Source of the DNA: Cyprinodon diabolis
Taxonomy: Eukaryota; Chordata; Actinopteri; Cyprinodontiformes; Cyprinodontidae
Direction: 5' to 3'
DNA length: 64,000 nt
Assembly: GCA_030533445.1 (NCBI GenBank)
Contig: JARPUW010000034.1
Coordinates: 1,054,001 to 1,118,000, forward strand
Shown here in pieces: positions 21,838 through 34,979 of this stretch. A program made the translations under genes and the position numbers. Within the stretch, counting starts at the first letter, position 1. Every line of letters starts with the position of its first letter. Below the pieces are notes generated by a model. It had not been told where the DNA came from. It made no database searches and saw only the letters and a program-made list of their open reading frames with translations.

Positions 21838-24800
21838 TAGAGCTGAAAACTAACAATATAAAGTAGATTTGAGCAGATGTTTTTGGTTCCAAGCTTCAAA
21901 TCAGAAGGTTGAGGCCAAAACGCTCATTTCACAGTGAGATAATGTCATTTTGGCCTCTGGAGTTGTAACAGAAAAACCATTAATGATACAGCCATGATCT
22001 TTTCTGGCAATCACCTAGAGCTGAAAACTAACAATATAAAGTAGATTTGAGCAGATGTTTTTGGTTCCAAGCTTCAAATCAGAAGGTTGAGGCCAAAACG
22101 CTCCTTTCACAGTGAGATAATGCCATTTTGGCCTCTGGAGTTGTAACAGAAAAACCATTAATGATACAGCCATGATCTTTTCTGGCAATCATCTAGAGCT
22201 GAAAACTAACAATATAAAGTAGATTTGAGCAGATGTTTTTGGTTCCAAGCTTCAAATCAGAAGGTTGAGGCCAAAACGCTCATTTCACAGTGAGATAATG
22301 TCATTTTGGCCTCTGGAGTTGTAACAGAAAAACCATTAATGATACAGCCATGATCTTTTCTGGCAATCATCTAGAGCTGAAAACTAACAATATAAAGTAG
22401 ATTTGAGCAGATGTTTTTGGTTCCAAGCTTCAAAACAGAAGTTGAGGCCAAAATGCTCATTTCACAGTGAGATAACGCCATTTTGGCCTCTGGAGTTGTA
22501 ACAGACAAACCATTAATGATATAGCCATAATTTTTTCTGGCAATCATCTAGAGCTGAAAACTAACAATATAAAGTAGATTTTAGCAGATGTTTTTGGTTC
22601 CAAGCTTCAAATCAGAAGGTTGAGGCCAAAACGCTCTTTTCACAGTGAGATAATGCCATTTTGGCCTCTGGAGTTGTAACAGACAAACCATTAATGATAT
22701 AGCCATGATCTTTTCTGGCAATCATCTAGAGCTGAAAACTAACAATATAAAGTAGATTTGAGCAGATGTTTTTGGTTCCAAGCTTCAAATCAGAAGGTTG
22801 AGGCCAAAACGCTCTTTTCACAGTGAGATAATGCCATTTTGGCCTCTGGAGTTGTAACAGACAAACCATTAATGATACAGCCATGATCTTTTCTGGCAAT
22901 CATCTAGAGCTGAAAACTAACAATATAAAGTAGATTTGAGCAGATGTTTTTGGTTCCAAGCTTCAAAACAGAAGTTGAGGCCAAAACGCTCATTTCACCG
23001 TGAAATAATGCCATTTTGGCCTCTGGAGTTGTAACAGACAAACCATTAATGATACAGCTATGATCTTTTCTGGCAATCATCTAGAGCTGAAAACTAACCA
23101 TATAAAGTAGATTTGAGCAGATGTTTTTGGTTCCAAGCTTCAAATCAGAAGGTTGAGGCCAAAACGCTCTTTTCACAGTGAGATAATGCCATTTTGGCCT
23201 CTGGAGTTGTAACAGACAAACCATTAATGATACAGCCATGATCTTTTCTGGCAATCATCTAGAGCTGAAAACTAACAATATAAAGTAGATTTGAGCAGAT
23301 TTTTTTGGTTCCAAGCTTCAAAACAGAAGTTGAGGCCAAAACGCGCATTTCACAGTGAGATAATGCCATTTTGGCATCTGGAGTTGTAACAGACAAACCA
23401 TTAATGATACAGCCATGATCTTTTCTGGCAATCATCTAGAGCTGAAAACTAACAATATAAAGTAGATTTGAGCAGATGTTTTTGGTTCCAAGCTTCAAAT
23501 CAGACGGTTGAGGCCAAAACGCTCTTTTCACAGTGAGATAATGCCATTTTGGCCTCTGGAGTTGTAACAGACAAACCATTAATGATACAGCCATGATCTT
23601 TTCTGCCAATCATCTAGAGCTGAAAACTAACAATATAAAGTAGATTTGAGCAGATTTTTTTGGTTCCAAGCTTCAAAACAGAAGTTGAGGCCAAAACGCG
23701 CATTTCACAGTGAGATAATGCCATTTTGGCCTCTGGAGTTGTAACAGACAAACCATTAATGATACAGCCATGATCTTTTCTGCCAATCATCTAGAGCTGA
23801 AAACTAACAATATAAAGTAGATTTGAGCAGATGTTTTTGGTTCCAAGCTTCAAATCATAAGGTTGAGGCCAAAACGCTCATTTCACAGTGAGATAATGTC
23901 ATTTTGGCCTCTGGAGTTGTAACAGAAAAACCATTAATGATACAGCCATGATCTTTTCTGGCAATCATCTAGAGCTGAAACTAACAATATAAAGTAGATT
24001 TGAGCAGATGTTTTTGGTTCCAAGCTTCAAATCAGAAGGTTGAGGCCAAAACGCTCTTTTCACAGTGAGATAATGCCATTTTGGCCTCTGGAGTTGTAAC
24101 AGACAAACCATTAATGATACAGCTATAATCTTTTCTGGCAATCATCTAGAGCTGAAAACTAACAATATAAAGTAGATTTGAGCAGATGTTTTTGGTTCCA
24201 AGCTTCAAAACAGAAGTTGAGGCCAAAACGCTCATTTCACAGTGAGATAATGCCATTTTGGCCTCTGGAGTTGTAACAGACAAACCATTAATGATACAAC
24301 CATGATCTTTTCTGGCAATCATCTAGAGCTGAAAACTAACAATATAAAGTAGATTTGAGCAGATGTTTTTGGTTCCAAGCTTCAAATCAGAAGGTTGAGG
24401 CCAAAAAGCTCTTTTCACAGTGAGATAATGCCATTTTGGCCTCTGGAGTTGTAACAGACAAACCATTAATGATAGAGCCATGATCTTTTCTGGCAATCAT
24501 CTAGAGCTGAAAACTAACAATATAAAGTAGATTTGAGCAGATGTTTTTGGTTCCAAGCTTCAAAACAGAAGTTGAGGCCAAAACGCTCATTTCACAGTGA
24601 GATAATGCCATTTTGGCCTCTGGAGTTGTAACAGACAAACCATTAATGATACAGCCATGATCTTTTCTGGCAATCATCTAGAGCTGAAAACTAACAATAT
24701 ACAGTAGATTTGAGCAGATGTTTTTGGTTCCAAGCTTCAAATCAGAAGGTTGAGGCCAAAACGCTCTTTTCACAGTGAGATAATGCCATTTTGGCCTCTG

Positions 24801-27800
24801 GAGTTGTAACAGACAAACCATTAATGATACAGCCATGATCTTTTCTGCCAATCATCTAGAGCTGAAAACTAACAATATAAAGTAGATTTGAGCAGATTTT
24901 TTTGGTTCCAAGCTTCAAAACAGAAGTTGAGGCCAAAACGCGCATTTCACAGTGAGATAATGCCATTTTGGCCTCTGGAGTTGTAACAGACAAACCATTA
25001 ATGATACAGCCATGATCTTTTCTGGCAATCATCTAGAGCTGAAAACTAACAATATAAAGTAGATTTGAGCAGATGTTTTTGGTTCCAAGCTTCAAATCAG
25101 AAGGTTGAGGCCAAAACGCTCATTTCACAGTGAGATAATGTCATTTTGGCCTCTGGAGTTGTAACAGAAAAACCATTAATGATACAGCCATGATCTTTTC
25201 TGGCAATCACCTAGAGCTGAAAACTAACAATATAAAGTAGATTTGAGCAGATGTTTTTGGTTCCAAGCTTCAAATCAGAAGGTTGAGGCCAAAACGCTCC
25301 TTTCACAGTGAGATAATGCCATTTTGGCCTCTGGAGTTGTAACAGAAAAACCATTAATGATACAGCCATGATCTTTTCTGGCAATCATCTAGAGCTGAAA
25401 ACTAACAATATAAAGTAGATTTGAGCAGATGTTTTTGGTTCCAAGCTTCAAATCAGAAGGTTGAGGCCAAAACGCTCATTTCACAGTGAGATAATGTCAT
25501 TTTGGCCTCTGGAGTTGTAACAGAAAAACCATTAATGATACAGCCATGATCTTTTCTGGCAATCATCTAGAGCTGAAAACTAACAATATAAAGTAGATTT
25601 GAGCAGATGTTTTTGGTTCCAAGCTTCAAAACAGAAGTTGAGGCCAAAATGCTCATTTCACAGTGAGATAACGCCATTTTGGCCTCTGGAGTTGTAACAG
25701 ACAAACCATTAATGATATAGCCATAATTTTTTCTGGCAATCATCTAGAGCTGAAAACTAACAATATAAAGTAGATTTTAGCAGATGTTTTTGGTTCCAAG
25801 CTTCAAATCAGAAGGCTGAGGCCAAAACGCTCTTTTCACAGTGAGATAATGCCATTTTGGCCTCTGGAGTTGTAACAGACAAACCATTAATGATATAGCC
25901 ATGATCTTTTCTGGCAATCATCTAGAGCTGAAAACTAACAATATAAAGTAGATTTGAGCAGATGTTTTTGGTTCCAAGCTTCAAATCAGAAGGTTGAGGC
26001 CAAAACGCTCTTTTCACAGTGAGATAATGCCATTTTGGCCTCTGGAGTTGTAACAGACAAACCATTAATGATACAGCCATGATCTTTTCTGGCAATCATC
26101 TAGAGCTGAAAACTAACAATATAAAGTAGATTTGAGCAGATGTTTTTGGTTCCAAGCTTCAAATCAGAAGGTTGAGGCCAAAACGCTCTTTTCACAGTGA
26201 GATAATGCCATTTTGGCCTCTGGAGTTGTAACAGACAAACCATTAATGATAGAGCCATGATCTTTTCTGGCAATCATCTAGAACTGAAAACTAACAATAT
26301 AAAGTAGATTTGAGCAGATTTTTTTGGTTCCAAGCTTCAAAATAGAAGTTGAGGCCAAAACGCTCATTTCACAGTGAGATAATGCCATTTTGGCCTCTGG
26401 AGTTGTAACAGACAAACCATTAATGATACAGCTACGATCTTTTCTGGCAATCATCTAGAGCTGAAAACTACCAATATATGGTAGATTTGAGCAGATGTTT
26501 TTGGTTCCAAGCTTCAAATCAGAAGGTTGAGGCCAAAACGCTCTTTTCACAGTGAGATAATGCCATTTTGGCCTCTGGAGTTGTAACAGACAAACCATTA
26601 ATGATACAGCCATGATCTTTTCTGGCAATCATCTAGAGCTGAAAACTAACAATATAAAGTAGATTTGAGCAGATTTTTTTGGTTCCAAGCTTCAAAACAG
26701 AAGTTGAGGCCAAAACGCGCATTTCACAGTGAGATAATGCCATTTTAGCCTCTGGAGTTGTAACAGACAAACCATTAATGATACAGCCATGATCTTTTCT
26801 GGCAATCATCTAGAGCTGAAAACTAACAATATAAAATAGATTTGAGCAGATGTTTTTGGTTCCAAGCTTCAAATCTGAAGGTTGAGGCCAAAACGCTCTT
26901 TTCACAGTGAGATAATGCCATTTCGGCCTCTGGAGTTGTAACACACAAACCATTAATGATACAGCCATGATCTTTTCTGCCAATCATCTAGAGCTGAAAC
27001 CTAAAAATATAAAGTAGATTTGAGCAGATTTTTTTGGTTCCAAGCTTCAAAACAGAAGTTGAGGCCAAAACGCGCATTTCACAGTGAGATAATGCCATTT
27101 TGGCCTCTGGAGTTATAACAGACAAACCATTAATGATACAGCCATGATCTTTTCTGGAAATCATCTAGAGCTGAAAACTAACAATATAAAGTAGATTTGA
27201 GCAGATTTTTTTGGTTCCAAGCTTCAAAACAGAAGTTGAGGCCAAAACGCGCATTTCACAGTGAGATAATGCCATTTTGGCCTCTGGAGTTGTAACAGAC
27301 AAACCATTAATGATACAGCCATGATCTTTTCTGGCAATCATCTAGAGCTGAAAACTAACAATATAAAGTAGATTTGAGCAGATGTTTTTGGTTCCAAGCT
27401 TCAAATCAGACGGTTGAGGCCAAAACGCTCTTTTCACAGTGAGATAATGCCATTTTGGCCTCTGGAGTTGTAACAGACAAACCATTAATGATACAGCCAT
27501 GATCTTTTCTGCCAATCATCTAGAGCTGAAAACTAACAATATAAAGTAGATTTGAGCAGATTTGTTTGGTTCCAAGCTTCAAAACAGAAGTTGAGGCCAA
27601 AACGCGCATTTCACAGTGAGATAATGCCATTTTGGCCTCTGGAGTTGTAACAGACAAACCATTAATGATACAGCCATGATCTTTTCTGCCAATCATCTAG
27701 AGCTGAAAACTAACAATATAAAGTAGATTTGAGCAGATGTTTTTGGTTCCAAGCTTCAAATCAGAAGGTTGAGGCCAAAACGCTCATTTCACAGTGAGAT

Positions 27801-28493
27801 AATGTCATTTTGGCCTCTGGAGTTGTAACAGAAAAACCATTAATGATACAGCCATGATCTTTTCTGGCAATCATCTAGAGCTGAAAACTAACAATATAAA
27901 GTAGATTTGAGCAGATGTTTTTGGTTCCAAGCTTCAAATCAGAAGGTTGAGGCCAAAACGCTCTTTTCACAGTGAGATAATGCCATTTTGGCCTCTGGAG
28001 TTGTAACAGACAAACCATTAATGATACAGCCATAATCTTTTCTGGCAATCATCTAGAGCTGAAAACTAACAATATAAAGTAGATTTGAGCAGATGTTTTT
28101 GGTTCCAAGCTTCAAAACAGAAGTTGAGGCCAAAACGCTCATTTCACAGTGAGATAATGCCATTTTGGCCTCTGGAGTTGTAACAGACAAACCATTAATG
28201 ATACAACCATGATCTTTTCTGGCAATCATCTAGAGCTGAAAACTAACAATATAAAGTAGATTTGAGCAGATGTTTTTGGTTCCAAGCTTCAAATCAGAAG
28301 GTTGAGGCCAAAAAGCTCTTTTCACAGTGAGATAATACCATTTTGGCCTCTGGAGTTGTAACAGACAAACCATTAATGATAGAGCCATGATCTTTTCTGG
28401 CAATCATCTAGAGCTGAAAACTAACAATATAAAGTAGATTTGAGCAGATGTTTTTGGTTCCAAGCTTCAAAACAGAAGTTGAGGCCAAAACGC
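19244..28493 (+). repeat. 9.25-kb duplicated block, right copy
   Basis: This is the partner of 5042-14291, offset 14,202 bp. It contains the last part of an 18-mer HOR, a complete second 18-mer (21838-25033) and the diverged monomers first seen at 10.8-14.3 kb. The right end lies inside the monomer at 28409-28585, which starts as type p ('gatgttttt', class B) and ends as type i ('cgcgc', 'ggcatctg'). After it the array continues j k l, as expected after i. That makes the monomer a visible crossover product. Confidence 0.85.
21838..25033 (+). repeat. 18-mer HOR, a' e' form, second copy (3,196 bp)
   Basis: Order a c a' b d e' g h i j k l m n o p q r, matching 7636-10831 at offset 14,202 bp, including the 'gataacgcc' variant near 22472 and 'aaccatataaag' near 23095. 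Confidence 0.9.
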
Positions 28494-30182
28494 GCATTTC
28501 ACAGTGAGATAATGCCATTTTGGCATCTGGAGTTGTAACAGACAAACCATTAATGATACAGCCATGATCTTTTCTGGCAATCATCTAGAGCTGAAAACTA
28601 ACAATATAAAGTAGATTTGAGCAGATGTTTTTGGTTCCAAGCTTCAAATCAGACGGTTGAGGCCAAAACGCTCTTTTCACAGTGAGATAATGCCATTTTG
28701 GCCTCTGGAGTTGTAACAGACAAACCATTAATGATACAGCCATGATCTTTTCTGCCAATCATCTAGAGCTGAAAACTAACAATATAAAGTAGATTTGAGC
28801 AGATTTTTTTGGTTCCAAGCTTCAAAACAGAAGTTGAGGCCAAAACGCGCATTTCACAGTGAGATAATGCCATTTTGGCCTCTGGAGTTGTAACAGACAA
28901 ACCATTAATGATACAGCCATGATCTTTTCTGCCAATCATCTAGAGCTGAAAACTAACAATATAAAGTAGATTTGAGCAGATGTTTTTGGTTCCAAGCTTC
29001 AAATCATAAGGTTGAGGCCAAAACGCTCATTTCACAGTGAGATAATGTCATTTTGGCCTCTGGAGTTGTAACAGAAAAACCAGTAATGATACAGCCATGA
29101 TCTTTTCTAGCAATCATCTAGAGCTGAAACTAACAATATAAAGTAGATTTGAGCAGATGTTTTTGGTTCCAAGCTTCAAATCAGAAGGTTGAGGCCAAAA
29201 CGCTCTTTTCACAGTGAGATAATGCCATTTTGGCCTCTGGAGTTGTAACAGACAAACCATTAATGATACAGCCATAATCTTTTCTGGCAATCATCTAGAG
29301 CTGAAAACTAACAATATAAAGTAGATTTGAGCAGATGTTTTTGGTTCCAAGCTTCAAAACAGAAGTTGAGGCCAAAACGCTCATTTCACAGTGAGATAAT
29401 GCCATTTTGGCCTCTGGAGTTGTAACAGACAAACCATTAATGATACAACCATGATCTTTTCTGGCAATCATCTAGAGCTGAAAACTAACAATATAAAGTA
29501 GATTTGAGCAGATGTTTTTGGTTCCAAGCTTCAAATCAGAAGGTTGAGGCCAAAAAGCTCTTTTCACAGTGAGATAATGCCATTTTGGCCTCTGGAGTTG
29601 TAACAGACAAACCATTAATGATAGAGCCATGATCTTTTCTGGCAATCATCTAGAGCTGAAAACTAACAATATAAAGTAGATTTGAGCAGATGTTTTTGGT
29701 TCCAAGCTTCAAAACAGAAGTTGAGGCCAAAACGTTCATTTCACAGTGAGATAATGCCATTTTGGCCTCTGGAGTTGTAACAGACAAACCATTAATGATA
29801 CAGCCATGATCTTTTCTGGCAATCATCTAGAGCTGAAAACTAACAATATAAAGTAGATTTGAGCAGATGTTTTTGGTTCCAAGCTTCAAATCAGAAGGTT
29901 GAGGCCAAAACGCTCTTTTCACAGTGAGATAATGCCATTTTGGCCTCTGGAGTTGTAACAGACAAACCATTAATGATACAGCCATGATCTTTTCTGCCAA
30001 TCATCTAGAGCTGAAAACTAACAATATAAAGTAGATTTGAGCAGATTTTTTTGGTTCCAAGCTTCAAAACAGAAGTTGAGGCCAAAACGCGCATTTCACA
30101 GTGAGATAATGCCATTTTGGCCTCTGGAGTTGTAACAGACATACCATTAATGATACAGCCATGATCTTTTCTGGCAATCATC
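25034..30182 (+). repeat. 29-mer HOR block (5,149 bp) ending the 9.25-kb duplication
   Basis: The first 19 monomers copy those at 10832-14206. The 20th (28409-28585) is the p/i hybrid, and nine more follow: j k l m n o p q r. The l monomer has a private 'ccagtaatg' near 29082 and 'ttctagcaatc' near 29106; p has 'cgttc' near 29735; r has 'gacatacc' near 30139. These four markers trace the duplications to the right. Confidence 0.85.
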
Positions 30183-33100
30183 TAGAGCTGAAAACTAACA
30201 ATATAAAGTAGATTTGAGCAGATGTTTTTGGTTCCAAGCTTCAAATCAGAAGGTTGAGGCCAAAACGCTCATTTCACAGTGAGATAATGTCATTTTGGCC
30301 TCTGGAGTTGTAACAGAAAAACCATTAATGATACAGCCATGATCTTTTTCTGGCAATCACCTAGAGCTGAAAACTAACAATATAAAGTAGATTTGAGCAG
30401 ATGTTTTTGGTTCCAAGCTTCAAATCAGAAGGTTGAGGCCAAAACGCTCCTTTCACAGTGAGATAATGCCATTTTGGCCTCTGGAGTTGTAACAGAAAAA
30501 CCATTAATGATACAGCCATGATCTTTTCTGGCAATCATCTAGAGCTGAAAACTAACAATATAAAGTAGATTTGAGCAGATGTTTTTGGTTCCAAGCTTCA
30601 AATCAGAAGGTTGAGGCCAAAACGCTCATTTCACAGTGAGATAATGTCATTTTGGCCTCTGGAGTTGTAACAGAAAAACCATTAATGATACAGCCATGAT
30701 CTTTTCTGGCAATCATCTAGAGCTGAAAACTAACAATATAAAGTAGATTTGAGCAGATGTTTTTGGTTCCAAGCTTCAAAACAGAAGTTGAGGCCAAAAT
30801 GCTCATTTCACAGTGAGATAATGCCATTTTGGCCTCTGGAGTTGTAACAGACAAACCATTAATGATACAGCCATAATTTTTTCTGGCAATCATCTAGAGC
30901 TGAAAACTAACAATATAAAGTAGATTTTAGCAGATGTTTTTGGTTCCAAGCTTCAAATCAGAAGGTTGAGGCCAAAACGCTCTTTTCACAGTGAGATAAT
31001 GCCATTTTGGCCTCTGGAGTTGTAACAGACAAACCATTAATGATATAGCCATGATCTTTTCTGGCAATCATCTAGAGCTGAAAACTAACAATATAAAGTA
31101 GATTTGAGCAGATGTTTTTGGTTCCAAGCTTCAAATCAGAAGGTTGAGGCCAAAACGCTCATTTCACAGTGAGATAATGCCATTTTGGCCTCTGGAGTTG
31201 TAACAGACAAACCATTAATGATACAACCATGATCTTTTCTGGCAATCATCTAGAGCTGAAAACTAACAATATAAAGTAGATTTGAGCAGATGTTTTTGGT
31301 TCCAAGCTTCAAATCAGAAGGTTGAGGCCAAAAAGCTCTTTTCACAGTGAGATAATGCCATTTTGGCCTCTGGAGTTGTAACAGACAAACCATTAATGAT
31401 AGAGCCATGATCTTTTCTGGCAATCATCTAGAGCTGAAAACTAACAATATAAAGTAGATTTGAGCAGATGTTTTTGGTTCCAAGCTTCAAAACAGAAGTT
31501 GAGGCCAAAACGTTCATTTCACAGTGAGATAATGCCATTTTGGCCTCTGGAGTTGTAACAGACAAACCATTAATGATACAGCCATGATCTTTTCTGGCAA
31601 TCATCTAGAGCTGAAAACTAACAATATAAAGTAGATTTGAGCAGATGTTTTTGGTTCCAAGCTTCAAATCAGAAGGTTGAGGCCAAAACGCTCTTTTCAC
31701 AGTGAGATAATGCCATTTTGGCCTCTGGAGTTGTAACAGACAAACCATTAATGATACAGCCATGATCTTTTCTGCCAATCATCTAGAGCTGAAAACTAAC
31801 AATATAAAGTAGATTTGAGCAGATTTTTTTGGTTCCAAGCTTCAAAACAGAAGTTGAGGCCAAAACGCGCATTTCACAGTGAGATAATGCCATTTTGGCC
31901 TCTGGAGTTGTAACAGACATACCATTAATGATACAGCCATGATCTTTTCTGGCAATCATCTAGAGCTGAAAACTAACAATATAAAGTAGATTTGAGCAGA
32001 TGTTTTTGGTTCCAAGCTTCAAATCAGAAGGTTGAGGCCAAAACGCTCATTTCACAGTGAGATAATGTCATTTTGGCCTCTGGAGTTGTAACAGAAAAAC
32101 CATTAATGATACAGCCATGATCTTTTCTGGCAATCACCTAGAGCTGAAAACTAACAATATAAAGTAGATTTGAGCAGATGTTTTTGGTTCCAAGCTTCAA
32201 ATCAGAAGGTTGAGGCCAAAACGCTCCTTTCACAGTGAGATAATGCCATTTTGGCCTCTGGAGTTGTAACAGAAAAACCATTAATGATACAGCCATGATC
32301 TTTTCTGGCAATCATCTAGAGCTGAAAACTAACAATATAAAGTAGATTTGAGCAGATGTTTTTGGTTCCAAGCTTCAAATCAGAAGGTTGAGGCCAAAAC
32401 GCTCATTTCACAGTGAGATAATGTCATTTTGGCCTCTGGAGTTGTAACAGAAAAACCATTAATGATACAGCCATGATCTTTTCTGGCAATCATCTAGAGC
32501 TGAAAACTAACAATATAAAGTAGATTTGAGCAGATGTTTTTGGTTCCAAGCTTCAAAACAGAAGTTGAGGCCAAAATGCTCATTTCACAGTGAGATAATG
32601 CCATTTTGGCCTCTGGAGTTGTAACAGACAAACCATTAATGATACAGCCATAATTTTTTCTGGCAATCATCTAGAGCTGAAAACTAACAATATAAAGTAG
32701 ATTTTAGCAGATGTTTTTGGTTCCAAGCTTCAAATCAGAAGGTTGAGGCCAAAACGCTCTTTTCACAGTGAGATAATGCCATTTTGGCCTCTGGAGTTGT
32801 AACAGACAAACCATTAATGATATAGCCATGATCTTTTCTGGCAATCATCTAGAGCTGAAAACTAACAATATAAAGTAGATTTGAGCAGATGTTTTTGGTT
32901 CCAAGCTTCAAATCAGAAGGTTGAGGCCAAAACGCTCATTTCACAGTGAGATAATGCCATTTTGGCCTCTGGAGTTGTAACAGACAAACCATTAATGATA
33001 CAGCCATGATCTTTTCTGGCAATCATCTAGAGCTGAAAACTAACAATATAAAGTAGATTTGAGCAGATGTTTTTGGTTCCAAGCTTCAAATCAGAAGGTT

Positions 33101-33728
33101 GAGGCCAAAACGCTCTTTTCACAGTGAGATAATGCCATTTTGGCCTCTGGAGTTGTAACAGACAAACCATTAATGATAGAGCCATGATCTTTTCTGGCAA
33201 TCATCTAGAGCTGAAAACTAACAATATAAAGTAGATTTGAGCAGATTTTTTTGGTTCCAAGCTTCAAAACAGAAGTTGAGGCCAAAACGCGCATTTCACA
33301 GTGAGATAATGCCATTTTGGCCTCTGGAGTTGTAACAGACAAACCATTAATGATACAGCCATGATCTTTTCTGGCAATCATCTAGAGCTGAAAACTAACA
33401 ATATAAAGTAGATTTGAGCAGATGTTTTTGGTTCCAAGCTTCAAATCAGAAGGTTGAGGCCAAAACGCTCTTTTCACAGTGAGATAATGCCATTTTGGCC
33501 TCTGGAGTTGTAACAGACAAACCATTAATGATACAGCCATGATCTTTTCTGCCAATCATCTAGAGCTGAAAACTAACAATATAAAGTAGATTTGAGCAGA
33601 TTTTTTTGGTTCCAAGCTTCAAAACAGAAGTTGAGGCCAAAACGCGCATTTCACAGTGAGATAATGCCATTTTGGCCTCTGGAGTTGTAACAGACAAACC
33701 ATTAATGATACAGCCATGATCTTTTCTG
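28933..33728 (+). repeat. 4.8-kb tandem duplication, left copy (27 monomers)
   Basis: Offset to the next copy is 4,797 bp. Shared private markers: 'ccagtaatg' (29083/33880), 'gacatacc' (30142/34939) and the single inserted T in 'gatctttttctgg' (near 30345/35142). The left limit is 'ctgcc' at 28932 facing 'ctggc' at 33729; the right limit is the same mismatch, 33729 facing 38526. The two copies are therefore directly adjacent. One difference seen is 'cgttc' near 31512 against 'cgctc' near 36309. Confidence 0.87.
30183..31960 (+). repeat. 10-mer HOR variant (1,778 bp)
   Basis: Order is a c a' b d hybrid o p q r. The hybrid at 31073-31250 has a class A front but 'ctcatttc...tgccat...acaacc' at the back, as in type n. 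It joins d directly to o and skips e to m. The type a monomer has one extra T (179 bp). The unit is repeated at 34980-36757. Confidence 0.85.
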
Positions 33729-34979
33729 GCAATCATCTAGAGCTGAAAACTAACAATATAAAGTAGATTTGAGCAGATGTTTTTGGTTCCAAGCTTCAAA
33801 TCATAAGGTTGAGGCCAAAACGCTCATTTCACAGTGAGATAATGTCATTTTGGCCTCTGGAGTTGTAACAGAAAAACCAGTAATGATACAGCCATGATCT
33901 TTTCTAGCAATCATCTAGAGCTGAAACTAACAATATAAAGTAGATTTGAGCAGATGTTTTTGGTTCCAAGCTTCAAATCAGAAGGTTGAGGCCAAAACGC
34001 TCTTTTCACAGTGAGATAATGCCATTTTGGCCTCTGGAGTTGTAACAGACAAACCATTAATGATACAGCCATAATCTTTTCTGGCAATCATCTAGAGCTG
34101 AAAACTAACAATATAAAGTAGATTTGAGCAGATGTTTTTGGTTCCAAGCTTCAAAACAGAAGTTGAGGCCAAAACGCTCATTTCACAGTGAGATAATGCC
34201 ATTTTGGCCTCTGGAGTTGTAACAGACAAACCATTAATGATACAACCATGATCTTTTCTGGCAATCATCTAGAGCTGAAAACTAACAATATAAAGTAGAT
34301 TTGAGCAGATGTTTTTGGTTCCAAGCTTCAAATCAGAAGGTTGAGGCCAAAAAGCTCTTTTCACAGTGAGATAATGCCATTTTGGCCTCTGGAGTTGTAA
34401 CAGACAAACCATTAATGATAGAGCCATGATCTTTTCTGGCAATCATCTAGAGCTGAAAACTAACAATATAAAGTAGATTTGAGCAGATGTTTTTGGTTCC
34501 AAGCTTCAAAACAGAAGTTGAGGCCAAAACGTTCATTTCACAGTGAGATAATGCCATTTTGGCCTCTGGAGTTGTAACAGACAAACCATTAATGATACAG
34601 CCATGATCTTTTCTGGCAATCATCTAGAGCTGAAAACTAACAATATAAAGTAGATTTGAGCAGATGTTTTTGGTTCCAAGCTTCAAATCAGAAGGTTGAG
34701 GCCAAAACGCTCTTTTCACAGTGAGATAATGCCATTTTGGCCTCTGGAGTTGTAACAGACAAACCATTAATGATACAGCCATGATCTTTTCTGCCAATCA
34801 TCTAGAGCTGAAAACTAACAATATAAAGTAGATTTGAGCAGATTTTTTTGGTTCCAAGCTTCAAAACAGAAGTTGAGGCCAAAACGCGCATTTCACAGTG
34901 AGATAATGCCATTTTGGCCTCTGGAGTTGTAACAGACATACCATTAATGATACAGCCATGATCTTTTCTGGCAATCATC
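31961..34979 (+). repeat. 17-mer HOR variant (3,019 bp)
   Basis: Order is a c a' b d hybrid f i j k l m n o p q r. The hybrid at 32850-33027 resembles that at 31073 but carries 'acagcc' instead of 'acaacc', and is followed by f and i with g and h missing. The same a c a' b d hybrid f i j k order occurs at 36758 onwards, and the hybrid f i j k part recurs at 60741. Confidence 0.83.
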
